NCBI GenBank assembly: GCA_013036105.1
Contig: JAAXCX010000016.1
Span: forward strand, 1 to 39,381
Direction of reading: 5' to 3'
DNA length: 39,381 nt
Origin: Vulcanimicrobiota bacterium
Lineage (GTDB): Bacteria > Vulcanimicrobiota > Vulcanimicrobiia > Vulcanimicrobiales > Vulcanimicrobiaceae
Part shown: positions 1-9,098 of the stretch, one piece after another
Position numbering within the stretch: the first letter of the stretch is position 1
Layout: every line of letters starts with the position of its first letter
Position numbers and translations under genes: made by a program
Notes under the pieces: generated by a model
Told to the model about the DNA's origin: nothing
What the model saw: only the letters and a program-made list of their open reading frames with translations
Database searches by the model: none

Positions 1-1027
1 GCAACCCGAAGCCCTCATCTGCAAGCTGCTCGATCCCTTTACGCTCCGCCCCGCCGCCGATGCGCACGTTCCCTCCCAAGCCCAACTCGCGCGGCACGTT
101 TTCGATGATCTTGTTCTGGAACAGGCGGAAGGTCGCGATGACGCGCGGCACAACGATCTGGCGCAGCTGCGAACTGGCCGACTCGCGCGTGCTGCGTCCG
201 TCGAGCGTTTTGACCGGGAAGAATTGCTCTTCCAATTCCGGCGGACCCGAACCGTAGACGCGTTTGATCTGCTCCGCTTCACCAGCCGTCGTTTTTAGGC
301 CAAGCGAAATATCATTGGTCAAGATATTCCCCCCAACCGGAATCGTTGCGGTGAAGATCGCGCCTCCGCCGCTGTAGACGGCGATGTCGGTCGTGCCGCC
401 GCCGATGTCCAGCAAGACCACGCCGACCTGTTTCTCTTCCGGCAGCAGCGTCGCGGCCGAACTGGCCAGCGGCTCGAAGACGAGCCCCGATGCCTCGAGC
501 CCCGCGCGATGCACGCATTTCAGGACGTTGGTGATGAACGACGTGCCGCCGGTGATGATGTGCGTGTCGACTTCAAGGCGGCCGCCGGCCATGCCGACCG
601 GATCCTCGACGCCGTCCTGTCCGTCGACGGTGAAATAGCGCGGCAGCGCATGGATGATCTGCCGGTCGGTCGGAACGCTAATAATCTTGCTGGCCTCGAC
701 CACGCGATGCACGTCGCTGCTGCTGACCTCGCGGTCTTCGTTCTGGACGGCAACGACGGCCCGGTTATTGGTGCTGCGGATATGTTCGCCGGTGATGGCG
801 ACATAGACGTCGCCGATGTGGACGCCGGCCATGCGTTCGGCCTTTTCGGTCGCCGCCTCGATCGATTTGATGGTCTCCTCGAGGTCCGTCACCACGCCCT
901 TACGCATCCCCAGCGAAGGCGCTTCCCCGTAGCCAATAATCTCCAAGCCCTGGGGTCCGTCGGAGGCGACAACAGCGCACGTCTTAGTCGTGCCTATGTC
1001 TAGCCCCGCCACGGTGCCATGCCTCAT
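1..1027 (-). CDS. ftsA: Cell division protein FtsA (C-terminus cut by window edge)
   Basis: FtsA is the actin-like ATPase that tethers FtsZ to the membrane and recruits later divisome proteins. Translating the minus strand from the ATG at 1027 gives about 342 residues of open frame running off the left edge. It opens with the phosphate-1 motif (LDIGTTKTC), continues with an SHS2/1C-like section, and carries the phosphate-2 motif LLDIGGGTTDIAVY. The late GGNVRIGGGAE stretch resembles the adenosine-binding part of the fold. A GAGGGG Shine-Dalgarno sits about 7 bases before the ATG. The C-terminal membrane-targeting helix lies outside the window. ftsQ lies on the same strand at 2319-3059, but two plus-strand genes separate them, so ftsA probably has its own promoter in 1028-1241. 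MreB or DnaK are less likely because of the FtsA-style spacing and the ftsQ neighbour. Confidence 0.93.
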   Translation of the reverse strand, partial: MRHGTVAGLDIGTTKTCAVVASDGPQGLEIIGYGEAPSLGMRKGVVTDLEETIKSIEAATEKAERMAGVHIGDVYVAITGEHIRSTNNRAVVAVQNEDREVSSSDVHRVVEASKIISVPTDRQIIHALPRYFTVDGQDGVEDPVGMAGGRLEVDTHIITGGTSFITNVLKCVHRAGLEASGLVFEPLASSAATLLPEEKQVGVVLLDIGGGTTDIAVYSGGGAIFTATIPVGGNILTNDISLGLKTTAGEAEQIKRVYGSGPPELEEQFFPVKTLDGRSTRESASSQLRQIVVPRVIATFRLFQNKIIENVPRELGLGGNVRIGGGAERKGIEQLADEGFGL

Positions 1028-1174
1028 CCGCGATCCCCTCAAGCCCAATATATTGTGGCCCGGCTGCCTAAACCCTACAACGTGTAGAGGTTATTGGCAA
1101 GGGCCCTGACCTACTAGAGCCCACAGGTTTGAGCGGCGCCCGCGCCCTCCTTGCGAGCAACCTGTGCAGCGGTG

Positions 1175-1203
1175 TGGAGAAAAGCCGGAAATATTGGTAA
1201 AAT
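1175..1203 (+). promoter_or_regulatory. Possible sigma70-type promoter for the small exported protein
   Basis: A TGGAGA box (1175-1180; 4 of 6 to TTGACA) and a TAAAAT box (1198-1203; 5 of 6 to TATAAT) are separated by 17 bases. They lie about 40 bases before the GTG start at 1242. This is a match by eye in a GC-rich background, so it is tentative. Confidence 0.3.
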
Positions 1204-1241
1204 CCCATGCTAAGTTCACTCGGCGCTTGGATGGAGTACTC

Positions 1242-1544
1242 GTGCGAACAATCAGCCTGCTAGCTCTCGTCGCGGCTCTGGCCGCGCCCGCGGTCGCTCA
1301 AACCTCAAAAACAGCGCGCACCGCCGTAACGAACCCCGCGCAACTACCGGATGGCACCTACACGGCGGTCGTGCAAAGAGTGCTCGACACGAAAGACATC
1401 GTGGTCAAACTTTCCAACGGCACGCAAGCCACGCTGAAAACGAACAAAGATAACGTCGACTTCAGCAAATGCCAGACCAACGAACCAATCCGCTTCTCGG
1501 TGATCAACGGTCTGGTTGCAGTGTACGCTCCCGACTCACCGTAA
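1242..1544 (+). CDS. Small exported protein of unknown function
   Basis: A 100-residue protein. I chose the GTG at 1242 because a GGAG motif sits 5 bases upstream and because it makes the protein open directly with a signal peptide (VRTISLLALVAALAAPAVAQ, likely cleaved after AVAQ). A longer frame from 1164 would bury the signal. The mature part is about 80 residues, threonine- and valine-rich, probably all-beta (TYTAVVQRVLDTKDIVVKL followed by a second strand-rich section), with a single cysteine in FSKCQTNEP. I do not recognise a family. It lies between ftsA (divergent) and the methyltransferase, whose start is only about 11 bases after this stop, so the two are probably co-transcribed. Confidence 0.7.
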   Translation: MRTISLLALVAALAAPAVAQTSKTARTAVTNPAQLPDGTYTAVVQRVLDTKDIVVKLSNGTQATLKTNKDNVDFSKCQTNEPIRFSVINGLVAVYAPDSP

Positions 1545-1555
1545 AGTCGAGCTAC

Positions 1556-2344
1556 GTGGGCTCCGCAGCTCTCCAGGGGAAACTTTGGGGCAGAGGCGCC
1601 GATGACTGGTCGACGCTGCAAGAGCGCATGCACCTGCCGCTTTATCGCGGCGTCATATCCGCACTCACGCCGCTGCAAGGTCGCAAAGTTCTCGACGCGG
1701 GCTGCGGTTCTGGTCTGGCGTTATCACTGCTCCAAGAAAGCGGGGCAAAAGTTTCGGGGATAGACGCCGCCCCCGAACTCGCCGCCATCGCGCGCCAACG
1801 TGCGACGGAGGCCGACGTGCGCGTCGGGGACATCGAAGATCTTCCGTTCGAAGATGGAGAATTCGACGACATCGTCGCCTTCAATGCCTTACAATACGCG
1901 GCGAGCCCCATGAATGCGTTGCGCGAGATGCGCCGCGCGTTGCAAACTGACGGCAGGCTCGCCATCGGGCAATGGGGTGATGCATCGCGCTGCGAAACCG
2001 AAATACTCTTTAAGCGATTACGCGAATTAGCTCCCCCGCCGGCCGGCTCGCCCGCGCCACTTGCGCTTACGGGCGACGGCGTGCTTGAAACGCGACTGGT
2101 CGAAGCCGGCTTTCAACCGTTCTCATGGGGAGAGACCGAAGCGCCGTTTGAGTATCCGGATTTGGAAACGTGCTGGCGTGCCATGGCGGCCGGAGGGCCT
2201 ATGGTTCGTGCGATCGGCGCAGCCGGCGAAGCGGCCGTGCGCAAAACGGTTGAGGATGTTTTCCGGCCATCGACGCTACCGGACGGCCGCGTCAGGCAGA
2301 TGAACGTCTTCCGCTGGGTTATTTGTAACGTACAACCGGCGTAG
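1556..2344 (+). CDS. Class I SAM-dependent methyltransferase
   Basis: A 262-residue enzyme predicted to move a methyl group from S-adenosylmethionine to an unknown small molecule. Motif I (VLDAGCGSGLAL), motif II acidic end (VSGIDAAPEL), DIEDLPFEDGEFDDIVAFNAL (motifs III-IV) and ALREMRRALQTDGRLAIGQWG (post-IV strand) are in the order of the UbiE/Methyltransf_11 type. The open frame extends back to 1469 over the previous gene, but homology-like sequence begins only after the GTG at 1556, which I take as the start; its ribosome site is weak. The 3' end overlaps the convergent ftsQ stop by 26 bases. Nothing here shows the substrate; being next to cell-division genes is not evidence for a role in division. 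Confidence 0.85.
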   Translation: MGSAALQGKLWGRGADDWSTLQERMHLPLYRGVISALTPLQGRKVLDAGCGSGLALSLLQESGAKVSGIDAAPELAAIARQRATEADVRVGDIEDLPFEDGEFDDIVAFNALQYAASPMNALREMRRALQTDGRLAIGQWGDASRCETEILFKRLRELAPPPAGSPAPLALTGDGVLETRLVEAGFQPFSWGETEAPFEYPDLETCWRAMAAGGPMVRAIGAAGEAAVRKTVEDVFRPSTLPDGRVRQMNVFRWVICNVQPA

Positions 2345-3059
2345 CCGGCGCGCGCAGATCGATGGCCGCAATCCTCTTGCCGGCCGTTTGCGATAATATC
2401 GGGCCGATCAAGGCCACTTTACGCGTGAGGTCCTCATCGTCACCAAGCAATATCTGAACGCCGCGCGGCGTCACCGCCACCAGATCGCCGAAGCGGTCGT
2501 AGCGCAAAGAGACCACGATGACATGAGCCGCCTCGAGTTGATCGTAATCGTCACGTAGCCGGACTACACGTTCGTCTTTCACATCTTTCCCGGGCGCGAG
2601 CGGTTTGATATTCACGATAAATTGCGGGAAGGCCGGCCCGGCTTGCGCGTCCAGGACGCGCAGATCGCGATCGATTACAAGTCTTACGGAGGCGGTTCGA
2701 ATCACCGCAAACGGATGGCGTTCCCGCACGACGATCGACACCGACGCGGGAAAGGACCGCCGGATCGTAACCTGGCCAATATCCGGAATCGCGCCAACCC
2801 GATCGGCCGCGGCGCGCATGTTCTGCAGCCAAACGTTTATGCGGCGGTTAATCGCGGCGTGATGGAGGATCTCTTTGGCGTTGACGCGCCGGTTGCCGAT
2901 GACGGCGATCTGGTGAGCGCGAAAACCCGGCCACGTCATGGCATAGTAGACGCCTAAGAAGCCGCCGGCGACCAATAGGACGAGGACGATCCAGAACGGA
3001 CGCAAACGCGCGGCGGCCGAACGCTTTCGCCGGGCGACGGGCTTTCGCGGACGACTCAT
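2319..3059 (-). CDS. ftsQ: Cell division protein FtsQ/DivIB
   Basis: A 246-residue bitopic membrane protein of the divisome, which with FtsB and FtsL controls septal peptidoglycan synthesis. From the ATG at 3059 it has a basic cytoplasmic tail (SRPRKPVARRKRS), one membrane span (about residues 20-42), and a POTRA domain starting FRAHQIAVIGNRRVNAKEIL. The FtsQ beta domain follows (VTIRRSFPASVSIVVRERHP, then DLVAVTPRGVQILLGDDEDL). The open frame extends upstream to 3206, but the ATG at 3059 overlaps the stop of the HAD gene in an ATGA, so this start implies translational coupling. It ends 26 bases inside the convergent methyltransferase gene. ftsA follows only after two opposite-strand genes, which breaks the usual ftsQ-ftsA adjacency. 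Confidence 0.9.
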   Translation of the reverse strand: MSRPRKPVARRKRSAAARLRPFWIVLVLLVAGGFLGVYYAMTWPGFRAHQIAVIGNRRVNAKEILHHAAINRRINVWLQNMRAAADRVGAIPDIGQVTIRRSFPASVSIVVRERHPFAVIRTASVRLVIDRDLRVLDAQAGPAFPQFIVNIKPLAPGKDVKDERVVRLRDDYDQLEAAHVIVVSLRYDRFGDLVAVTPRGVQILLGDDEDLTRKVALIGPILSQTAGKRIAAIDLRAPATPVVRYK

Positions 3060-3844
3060 GCCAACACGTACCGTTCGATCGCTTCGGCTACGCCGTCGTT
3101 CGCGACGTCGGCAACAACCGCATCGCTCACCGCGCGAAGTTCGGGCGGCGACGATCCCATCGCAACCCCAAAGCCGGCGGTGCGCAGCAGCGGTATGTCG
3201 TTCCAAGAGTCGCCGATTGCCATGGTGGCCTCGAGCGGAACGCCGACGGTCCGTGCGACGAGCTCCAACGCCTTCCCCTTATCAACCTTCGGATCCATGA
3301 CTTCGATGAACCATGAAATGCTGCGGGTCACATACGCGCGGTCGCCCATTGCCTGCCGCACACCCTCGATTTCGCGATCGACAACTTGAGGTTCTGCGAT
3401 GATGCACGCTTTGGTCGCATCGCTGAACCGGAACTCTTCCGCCAGCGAGGGCACGACGATCGGCTCCGAATCCGCAAGACGGGCGTAGAAATCCGAACAG
3501 CGGCTGCGCTCCTCGCAGTAATAGCGGTCGTTTTTATACAGCTGCACGTGCAGACCGCGGGACTTGGCGTAGGCGGCTACTTCAAGCGCCGCCGCGTTCG
3601 GCAAGGGCGTATCGAGCAGCACTTCGTCTTTTCCCGGATCGACGACTGCAGCGCCTTGATAGCAGATGATCGGTGCCTCAAAACCCAGCGAGCGCGCGAA
3701 GGGAAGTGCCGCGCGAAACATCCGCCCGGTTACGATGCAGCCCTGCGCGCCACGTTCGCGCATAGCCGCGATCGCTTTCACAACGCGCGGCCGGATCTGC
3801 AGGTCCTCGCCGATGAGTGTGCCGTCGAGATCGAACGCGACCAA
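3056..3844 (-). CDS. Cof-type HAD-superfamily phosphatase
   Basis: A 262-residue haloacid-dehalogenase phosphatase, likely acting on sugar phosphates or similar small molecules. Motif I is FDLDGTL, with nucleophile and acid/base aspartates at residues 5 and 7. Motif II is IVTGR, motif III the lysine in DKGKALELV, and motif IV GDSWNDIPLL. A large C2-type cap lies between II and III, as in the Cof/YidA group. The start is uncertain: TTG at 3844 gives an unusually short N-terminus and has no clear ribosome site, while an in-frame CTG 15 bases upstream, overlapping the dnaE stop, has AGAAGG 9 bases before it. The gene lies between dnaE and ftsQ and overlaps ftsQ in an ATGA. The substrate cannot be read from sequence. 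Confidence 0.88.
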   Translation of the reverse strand: MVAFDLDGTLIGEDLQIRPRVVKAIAAMRERGAQGCIVTGRMFRAALPFARSLGFEAPIICYQGAAVVDPGKDEVLLDTPLPNAAALEVAAYAKSRGLHVQLYKNDRYYCEERSRCSDFYARLADSEPIVVPSLAEEFRFSDATKACIIAEPQVVDREIEGVRQAMGDRAYVTRSISWFIEVMDPKVDKGKALELVARTVGVPLEATMAIGDSWNDIPLLRTAGFGVAMGSSPPELRAVSDAVVADVANDGVAEAIERYVLA

Positions 3845-3855
3845 CTGCGGGCGCG

Positions 3856-6800
3856 TCAGGTCGGCAGGCCTTCTTGTACGTTCCCGGCCCCGACGATGCG
3901 TTCGAGTTCAAGCCTCACGCGATAATCCGAGGCAATGCCGCGAGAGAGCTTCTGGTCGCGATCGCCTACGCGCAACACGAGCGGCACCGTTCCGGGCCAT
4001 TCATCCATAATCGCGACCAGCCGGTCCACTTGATCGCGTTGCGTCACGTTCACGTGCCAGCCGGGCGCGCGCGCTGCGATCGCGGGGCGTTCGAACGCGG
4101 AGACGTCGCTCACCGCAATCGTCGTCTCCATCGGCCCTTCCTGGCCGACGGGCCCGCCGACTCGCTCACGCGTGCGGAGGCGACCCTTAACGACAAGAAT
4201 CTTGTCGGCCTCAAAAAAGCTTTGGACCTGCGGATAAATTTTTGAAAAGACGACGGCCTCTACACTGCCGGTCATATCTTCGATCGTCGCAATCAGAATT
4301 TGCTGCCCCGCTTTGGTGAGCGTGCGCCGCACGCCGGTCACCATGCCCGCAACGCTGACGAACGTGTCGTCCTCGCGCTGACGCAGATCTTTGACCGGCA
4401 CGGCCCCGGTGCGAGCCAGCGCCTCCGCTATATCGGCCAGCGGATGTCCCGAAACGAAAATGCCGAGCGTTTCCTTTTCCCACTGCAGCATCTGCAGCGT
4501 CGAGGGCGGGGCGACTGACGGAAGCGAGGGCGCGAGTCCTTCGACCGACGCCGGATCGCTTTCGCCGAAGAGCGAGGCTTGTCCGAGCTCGGCATCGCGC
4601 GTTTCGGCAGCGGCAATTCGCAACGCAACGTCGAGCGCGCCCAACTTTTGCGCGCGATTCCCCGGCAGACAATCCAGCGCGCCGCATTTTATGAGCGACT
4701 CGAAGACCCGGCGGTTTACTTGCTTGCCGTCTACGCGGCGCGCAAAGTCGAAGAGGTCAACGAACGGTCCGTTCTTGTCGCGCACCTCGAGGATAACGCG
4801 CACGGCGCCTTCGCCCACGCCTTTGATGGCAGAGAGTCCGAACCGGACCTCGCCGTTGACCACTCCGAAGTCGATCAACGAAGCGTTGACGTCCGGCGGC
4901 AGCACGGCGATGCCGATATGTTTGGCTTCCTCGATGTATTCGACCAGCTTGTCGGTGCGATCGCGCACCGAGGTCATCAGCGCGCTGAAGTACGCCAGCG
5001 GATGGTTGGCCTTGAGAAATGCTGTCTGATACGCGATCCACGCGTATGCTGCCGCATGCGCCTTGGGAAAACCATAGCCGGCGAAGGGTTCGATGTAGGC
5101 AAAGATTTCAGCCGCCAGCTTCTCGGGGATGTCCGAGTGCTGCTTCGCACCTTCAATGAATTTCTTGCGGTAGACCGGGATCTTCTCTTTCTGCTTCTTG
5201 CTCATGACCTTGCGCAACTCGTCCACTTCGCCCATCGAGAAGCCGGCAATGTCGCGCGCCGTGCGCATTACCTGCTCCTGATACGCAATAGTTCCGTACG
5301 TTTCGGAGGTAATCGCTTCAAGTTTGGGGTGCAGGTACTTGGCTTTGCTGCGGCCATGCTTGGCATTAATGTATTGTGGAATCCATTCCATCGGACCGGG
5401 CCGGTACAAAGCGACGAGCACGATAATGTCATTTAATTCGTTCGGCTGCAGATCCGTGCAAATACGGACCATCCCTTCCGATTCCAACTGAAAGACACCG
5501 ACCGTTTCACCGCGGCTGAGCATGTCGTATGTGCGCTTGTCGTCGTCGGGGATAGCTGCAAGATCGAAGTGAGCATCCGACGTGCGCTTTATCTCATCAG
5601 CCGCGTTTTTCATCACGGTCAAGTTACGCAAACCGAGAAAGTCCATCTTGAGTAGACCGATACGCTCTACCCAGTTCATGTCGTACTGCGTGTTGATTCC
5701 CGCGTCGCCCTTCGCGAGCGGCGCATAATCGATCAGTGGTCCCGCAGAGATCACGACGCCGGCGGCGTGCGTCCCGGCATTTCGCGCCAAACCTTCGATG
5801 GACTTGGCCGTGTCGAGCCATTTGCGCATCTCCGGCGATCCGCGATAGAGCGTTTTCAATTCGGGAATTTGCTCCAGCGCCTGTCCGATCGTCAGTCCCG
5901 TAGGGCCGGACGGAATCATTTTCGCAACGCGGTCGACATCCGGTAATGGCACGCCCAGCGCACGACCCGCGTCGCGAACCGCCGCGCGTGCCGCCATCGT
6001 TCCGAAGGTCACGATCTGCGCGACGCGATCCTCACCGTATTTTTTTGAGACGTAGGCGATTACTTCGTCGCGCCGCTCAACACAAAAATCGGTGTCGATG
6101 TCGGGCATCGATATGCGGTCAGGATTGAGGAAGCGCTCGAAGAGCAGATTGAACTTCAGGGGATCGAGATCGGTGATGCGCAGGCAGTACGAAACGACCG
6201 AGCCTACTGCCGAACCGCGCCCCGGCCCGACCGGAATGTCGTTATCGCGCGCGTACTTGATAAAATCCCAAACGATCAAAAAGTATGACGCGTAGCCCAT
6301 CTTATTGATGATGGAAAGCTCATAATCCAGTCGCTCGCGAAGGGCTGCATCGCCGCCCGCGCGCTCCGCGCCGTAGCGCTCGATCAAGCCCACCTCGCAG
6401 AGCTCGAGCAGGTACTCTTCCGCGGTTTTTTCGTGGAATAAGTCCTCTTGAGGCACTGGAAACTCCGGCACGTTGAAGACGCGCTCCGGAATCCGGATGT
6501 CGACGCGCTTGGCGATCTCTTCCGTTGCATCGCAAGCTTCGGGCAAATCGGCCCAGGCCGCCCGCATCTCGTCGTTGGACTTGACGTAAAACTCGTCGGA
6601 GTAAAAGCGCATCCGGTTCGTATCGGCGACAGTCTTTCCGGTGCCGATGCAGAGGAGCACATCGTGGGCGGCGGCATCTTTGCGTTCGAGATAGTGCGAA
6701 TCGTTGGTTGCCACGATTGGCAGACTCAGCTCCTTGGAGATTTTGACGATGCCCGGGTTGATCGACTCTTCCTCGGGCATGCCGTGCCGCATCATCTCTA

Positions 6801-7305
6801 GGTAAAAACGATCGCCGAAGATATCCGAGTACGCCTTCGCATTATTTTTGGCGGTTTCGTAGTCGTTACGAAGCAGAGGCGCAGCTACCATTCCCGAGAG
6901 ACAGCCGGAAAGTGCGATCAAGCCTTCGTTATGCTTGGCCAGCAGCTCCATATCGATGCGCGGTTTGTAATAATAGCCTTCCAGAAAGCCCTTGGAGACC
7001 AGCGCGCTCAAATTGCGGTACCCGATGAAATCGGCGGCAAGCAGCGTGATGTGCGCTTCTTCGCGCGCGGTCCGATCGAGCCGTCCGCGCGGCGCCAGAT
7101 ACGCTTCGCAACCTAAAATCGGCGTGAGGCCGTGCTCGCGCGCGGCGTAATAGAACTCCATCGCGCCATACATGACGCCGTGGTCGGTCAACGCGATAGC
7201 GGGGCTTCCGTTTTCAGCGGCGTGCCGGCACAGTTCGGAGATGCGGCACGCTCCGTCCAACAAAGAGTATTCGCTGTGGACGTGCAGGTGGACGAATTGA
7301 CTCAC
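3856..7305 (-). CDS. dnaE: DNA polymerase III alpha subunit DnaE
   Basis: The replicative polymerase subunit, 1149 residues, close to normal DnaE length. The N-terminal PHP domain keeps the usual metal-binding residues: H8 and H10, D41-H42, E67, H85, C134, and D202 and H204. The palm begins at GPGRGSAVGS (about 360-370), with catalytic aspartates D402 and D404 in PDIDTDF. The third catalytic aspartate should lie in the palm after about residue 530. A helix-hairpin-helix (IKGVGEGAV) and an OB-fold near 980-1060 follow. The GTG start at 7305 gives the typical opening SQFVHLHVHSEYSLLDG; the GAGG upstream is unusually close. The HAD phosphatase follows directly. Its promoter should lie in the 107-base divergent gap with sdhA. 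Confidence 0.97.
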   Translation of the reverse strand: MSQFVHLHVHSEYSLLDGACRISELCRHAAENGSPAIALTDHGVMYGAMEFYYAAREHGLTPILGCEAYLAPRGRLDRTAREEAHITLLAADFIGYRNLSALVSKGFLEGYYYKPRIDMELLAKHNEGLIALSGCLSGMVAAPLLRNDYETAKNNAKAYSDIFGDRFYLEMMRHGMPEEESINPGIVKISKELSLPIVATNDSHYLERKDAAAHDVLLCIGTGKTVADTNRMRFYSDEFYVKSNDEMRAAWADLPEACDATEEIAKRVDIRIPERVFNVPEFPVPQEDLFHEKTAEEYLLELCEVGLIERYGAERAGGDAALRERLDYELSIINKMGYASYFLIVWDFIKYARDNDIPVGPGRGSAVGSVVSYCLRITDLDPLKFNLLFERFLNPDRISMPDIDTDFCVERRDEVIAYVSKKYGEDRVAQIVTFGTMAARAAVRDAGRALGVPLPDVDRVAKMIPSGPTGLTIGQALEQIPELKTLYRGSPEMRKWLDTAKSIEGLARNAGTHAAGVVISAGPLIDYAPLAKGDAGINTQYDMNWVERIGLLKMDFLGLRNLTVMKNAADEIKRTSDAHFDLAAIPDDDKRTYDMLSRGETVGVFQLESEGMVRICTDLQPNELNDIIVLVALYRPGPMEWIPQYINAKHGRSKAKYLHPKLEAITSETYGTIAYQEQVMRTARDIAGFSMGEVDELRKVMSKKQKEKIPVYRKKFIEGAKQHSDIPEKLAAEIFAYIEPFAGYGFPKAHAAAYAWIAYQTAFLKANHPLAYFSALMTSVRDRTDKLVEYIEEAKHIGIAVLPPDVNASLIDFGVVNGEVRFGLSAIKGVGEGAVRVILEVRDKNGPFVDLFDFARRVDGKQVNRRVFESLIKCGALDCLPGNRAQKLGALDVALRIAAAETRDAELGQASLFGESDPASVEGLAPSLPSVAPPSTLQMLQWEKETLGIFVSGHPLADIAEALARTGAVPVKDLRQREDDTFVSVAGMVTGVRRTLTKAGQQILIATIEDMTGSVEAVVFSKIYPQVQSFFEADKILVVKGRLRTRERVGGPVGQEGPMETTIAVSDVSAFERPAIAARAPGWHVNVTQRDQVDRLVAIMDEWPGTVPLVLRVGDRDQKLSRGIASDYRVRLELERIVGAGNVQEGLPT

Positions 7306-7412
7306 TGCCTCGCGCAGTTCGTCGCGCCTAGCGGAAAACCGTGTAGCCTACCCGCCTTGCCCATACTAAGGTCATGGGGGCCCGGCCGCCGGAGTAGTAT
7401 AAAGAAGGTCAC

Positions 7413-9098
7413 GTGATCAAGCACGACGTCGTGGTCATCGGTGGCGGTTTGGCCGGCATGCGCGCCGCCGTGGAAGCGGCCGAGCGCGGAGCGGACGTCG
7501 CCATCGTCAGCAAGATGCACCCAGTCCGGAGCCATTCGGGCGCGGCCCAGGGCGGCATTAACGCCGCTTTAGGCAATACAGCCGAGGACACGCCCGCCAA
7601 CCACGCCTTCGACACCGCCAAGGGCTCGGATTACCTGGGTGACCAGGATGCGATCGAGGCCATGTGCGACGACGCCCCCCGCCAGATCATCTGGCTCGAA
7701 CACCGCGGCTGCATCTTCTCGCGCCTGCCTGACGGCAGGCTTGCGCAGCGCCCCTTTGGCGGCGCCGGGTCGCCCCGCACCTGTTACAGCGCCGACGTCA
7801 CCGGGCTGGTCATTCTGCACACACTTTGGGAGCAGCTCGAGCGCTTCAACGTCAAAGTCTACGAAGAGTATTTCTGCACGGCGCTCTGTACTGAGGACAG
7901 CGTCGGCGCCGGCGTCGTCGCCTACAACATGCGCAACGGCCAGCTCGAGCTAATCACAGCTAAGGCTACTATTTTTGCCACCGGCGGTTGCGGGCGCATG
8001 TACGCCAAGACGACCAACGGCTACGCCTCCACGGCCGATGGTCTGGGCATTGCGTTCCGCGGCGGCGTGCCGATCATGGACATGGAGTTCGTTCAGTTTC
8101 ACCCGACCTCGCTCAAAGAGAACGGCGTGCTGCTTTCGGAAGCGGCGCGCGGCGAAGGCGCACACCTCCTCAACTCGCTGGGCGAACGGTTCATGTTCAA
8201 ATATGCGCCCGAAAAAGGCGAACTCGCTTCGCGCGATGTCGTTTCGCGTGCGGGCTGGACCGAGATCATGCAAGGCCGCGGCGTCGACGGCTGCGTGCTG
8301 CTCGACTTGCGCCACCTGGGCCGCGAGAAGATCCTCGAGCGCCTGCCCCAGATTCGCGAACTCGCGCTCGATGCGACGGGCAAGGACGCCATCGACACGC
8401 CTATTCCTATTCTGCCGGGTATGCACTACACGATGGGCGGCATCGAGACAGACAAATTCGGAGCCACGCGCATTCCCGGGATCTACGCCGCCGGCGAAGC
8501 GGCCTGCGTCTCCGTGCACGGCGCCAACCGCCTGGGCGGGAACTCACTGCTCGAGACGATCGTCTTCGGCGCGCGTGCGGCCAAGCACGCTTGTGAGTAT
8601 ATAAAGGAAAGTGGCGACGTCCGCCCATCGGAGCGCACGCTCAAAGCCGAACAGGAACGCATTGACGGCTGGCTCTCCAAGAACGAAGGCATTCGCGCTC
8701 CACAATTACGCTCGCAGATGAACAAGACGATGAGCGAAAACGTCTTCATCTTCCGCAATGAGAAAGAGTTAACCAAAGCGGTCGACGACTTGCTGGAGAT
8801 TCGCAAAGCGTTCGACCGCGACGTCTACGTGATGGATAAATCCAAAACGTTCAATACCGACCTCGTCCACGCGATGGAAGTCGACTTCTTAATCGACGCC
8901 GCCATGTGCGTTGCGAACGGGGCGCTCGCGCGTAAAGAGTCGCGCGGTGCGCAAGCGCGCACCGACTACCCCGAGCGAGACGATGAGAAGTGGATGGTCC
9001 ATACGCTGGCGTGGCGGCAAGACGGACAGAATCCGCGCCTCGATTACTCCCGCAAAGTGACCATCACGAAATGGGCGCCGACTGTGAGGTCATACTGA
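7413..9098 (+). CDS. sdhA: Succinate dehydrogenase/fumarate reductase flavoprotein subunit
   Basis: The 561-residue FAD subunit that oxidises succinate to fumarate (or the reverse) at the membrane face. The Rossmann motif VVIGGGLAGMRAAVEAAERG is near the N-terminus. H41 in RSHSGAAQGG is the expected covalent FAD attachment histidine. Later come substrate and capping regions with PFGGAGSPRTCY, MHYTMGGIETD and HGANRLGGNSLLETIVFG, typical of SdhA/FrdA. The GTG start at 7413 follows an AAGAAGGT ribosome site. The stop overlaps the sdhB ATG (TGATG), so the subunits are translated together. The direction of the reaction in the cell cannot be judged from sequence. Confidence 0.96.
   Translation: MIKHDVVVIGGGLAGMRAAVEAAERGADVAIVSKMHPVRSHSGAAQGGINAALGNTAEDTPANHAFDTAKGSDYLGDQDAIEAMCDDAPRQIIWLEHRGCIFSRLPDGRLAQRPFGGAGSPRTCYSADVTGLVILHTLWEQLERFNVKVYEEYFCTALCTEDSVGAGVVAYNMRNGQLELITAKATIFATGGCGRMYAKTTNGYASTADGLGIAFRGGVPIMDMEFVQFHPTSLKENGVLLSEAARGEGAHLLNSLGERFMFKYAPEKGELASRDVVSRAGWTEIMQGRGVDGCVLLDLRHLGREKILERLPQIRELALDATGKDAIDTPIPILPGMHYTMGGIETDKFGATRIPGIYAAGEAACVSVHGANRLGGNSLLETIVFGARAAKHACEYIKESGDVRPSERTLKAEQERIDGWLSKNEGIRAPQLRSQMNKTMSENVFIFRNEKELTKAVDDLLEIRKAFDRDVYVMDKSKTFNTDLVHAMEVDFLIDAAMCVANGALARKESRGAQARTDYPERDDEKWMVHTLAWRQDGQNPRLDYSRKVTITKWAPTVRSY

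Noticed and set aside
509-1003. Plus-strand open frame opposite ftsA
   Set aside because: Antisense to a clear FtsA frame; no ribosome site and no recognisable motif.
4391-5436. Long plus-strand open frames opposite dnaE
   Set aside because: They lie fully inside dnaE on the other strand, have low-complexity residue composition and no family features. They follow from the GC-rich third positions of dnaE.
7395-7403. TATAAA-like box before sdhA
   Set aside because: It is only about 10 bases from the GTG start and overlaps the ribosome site; no -35 partner was found at 16-18 bases.
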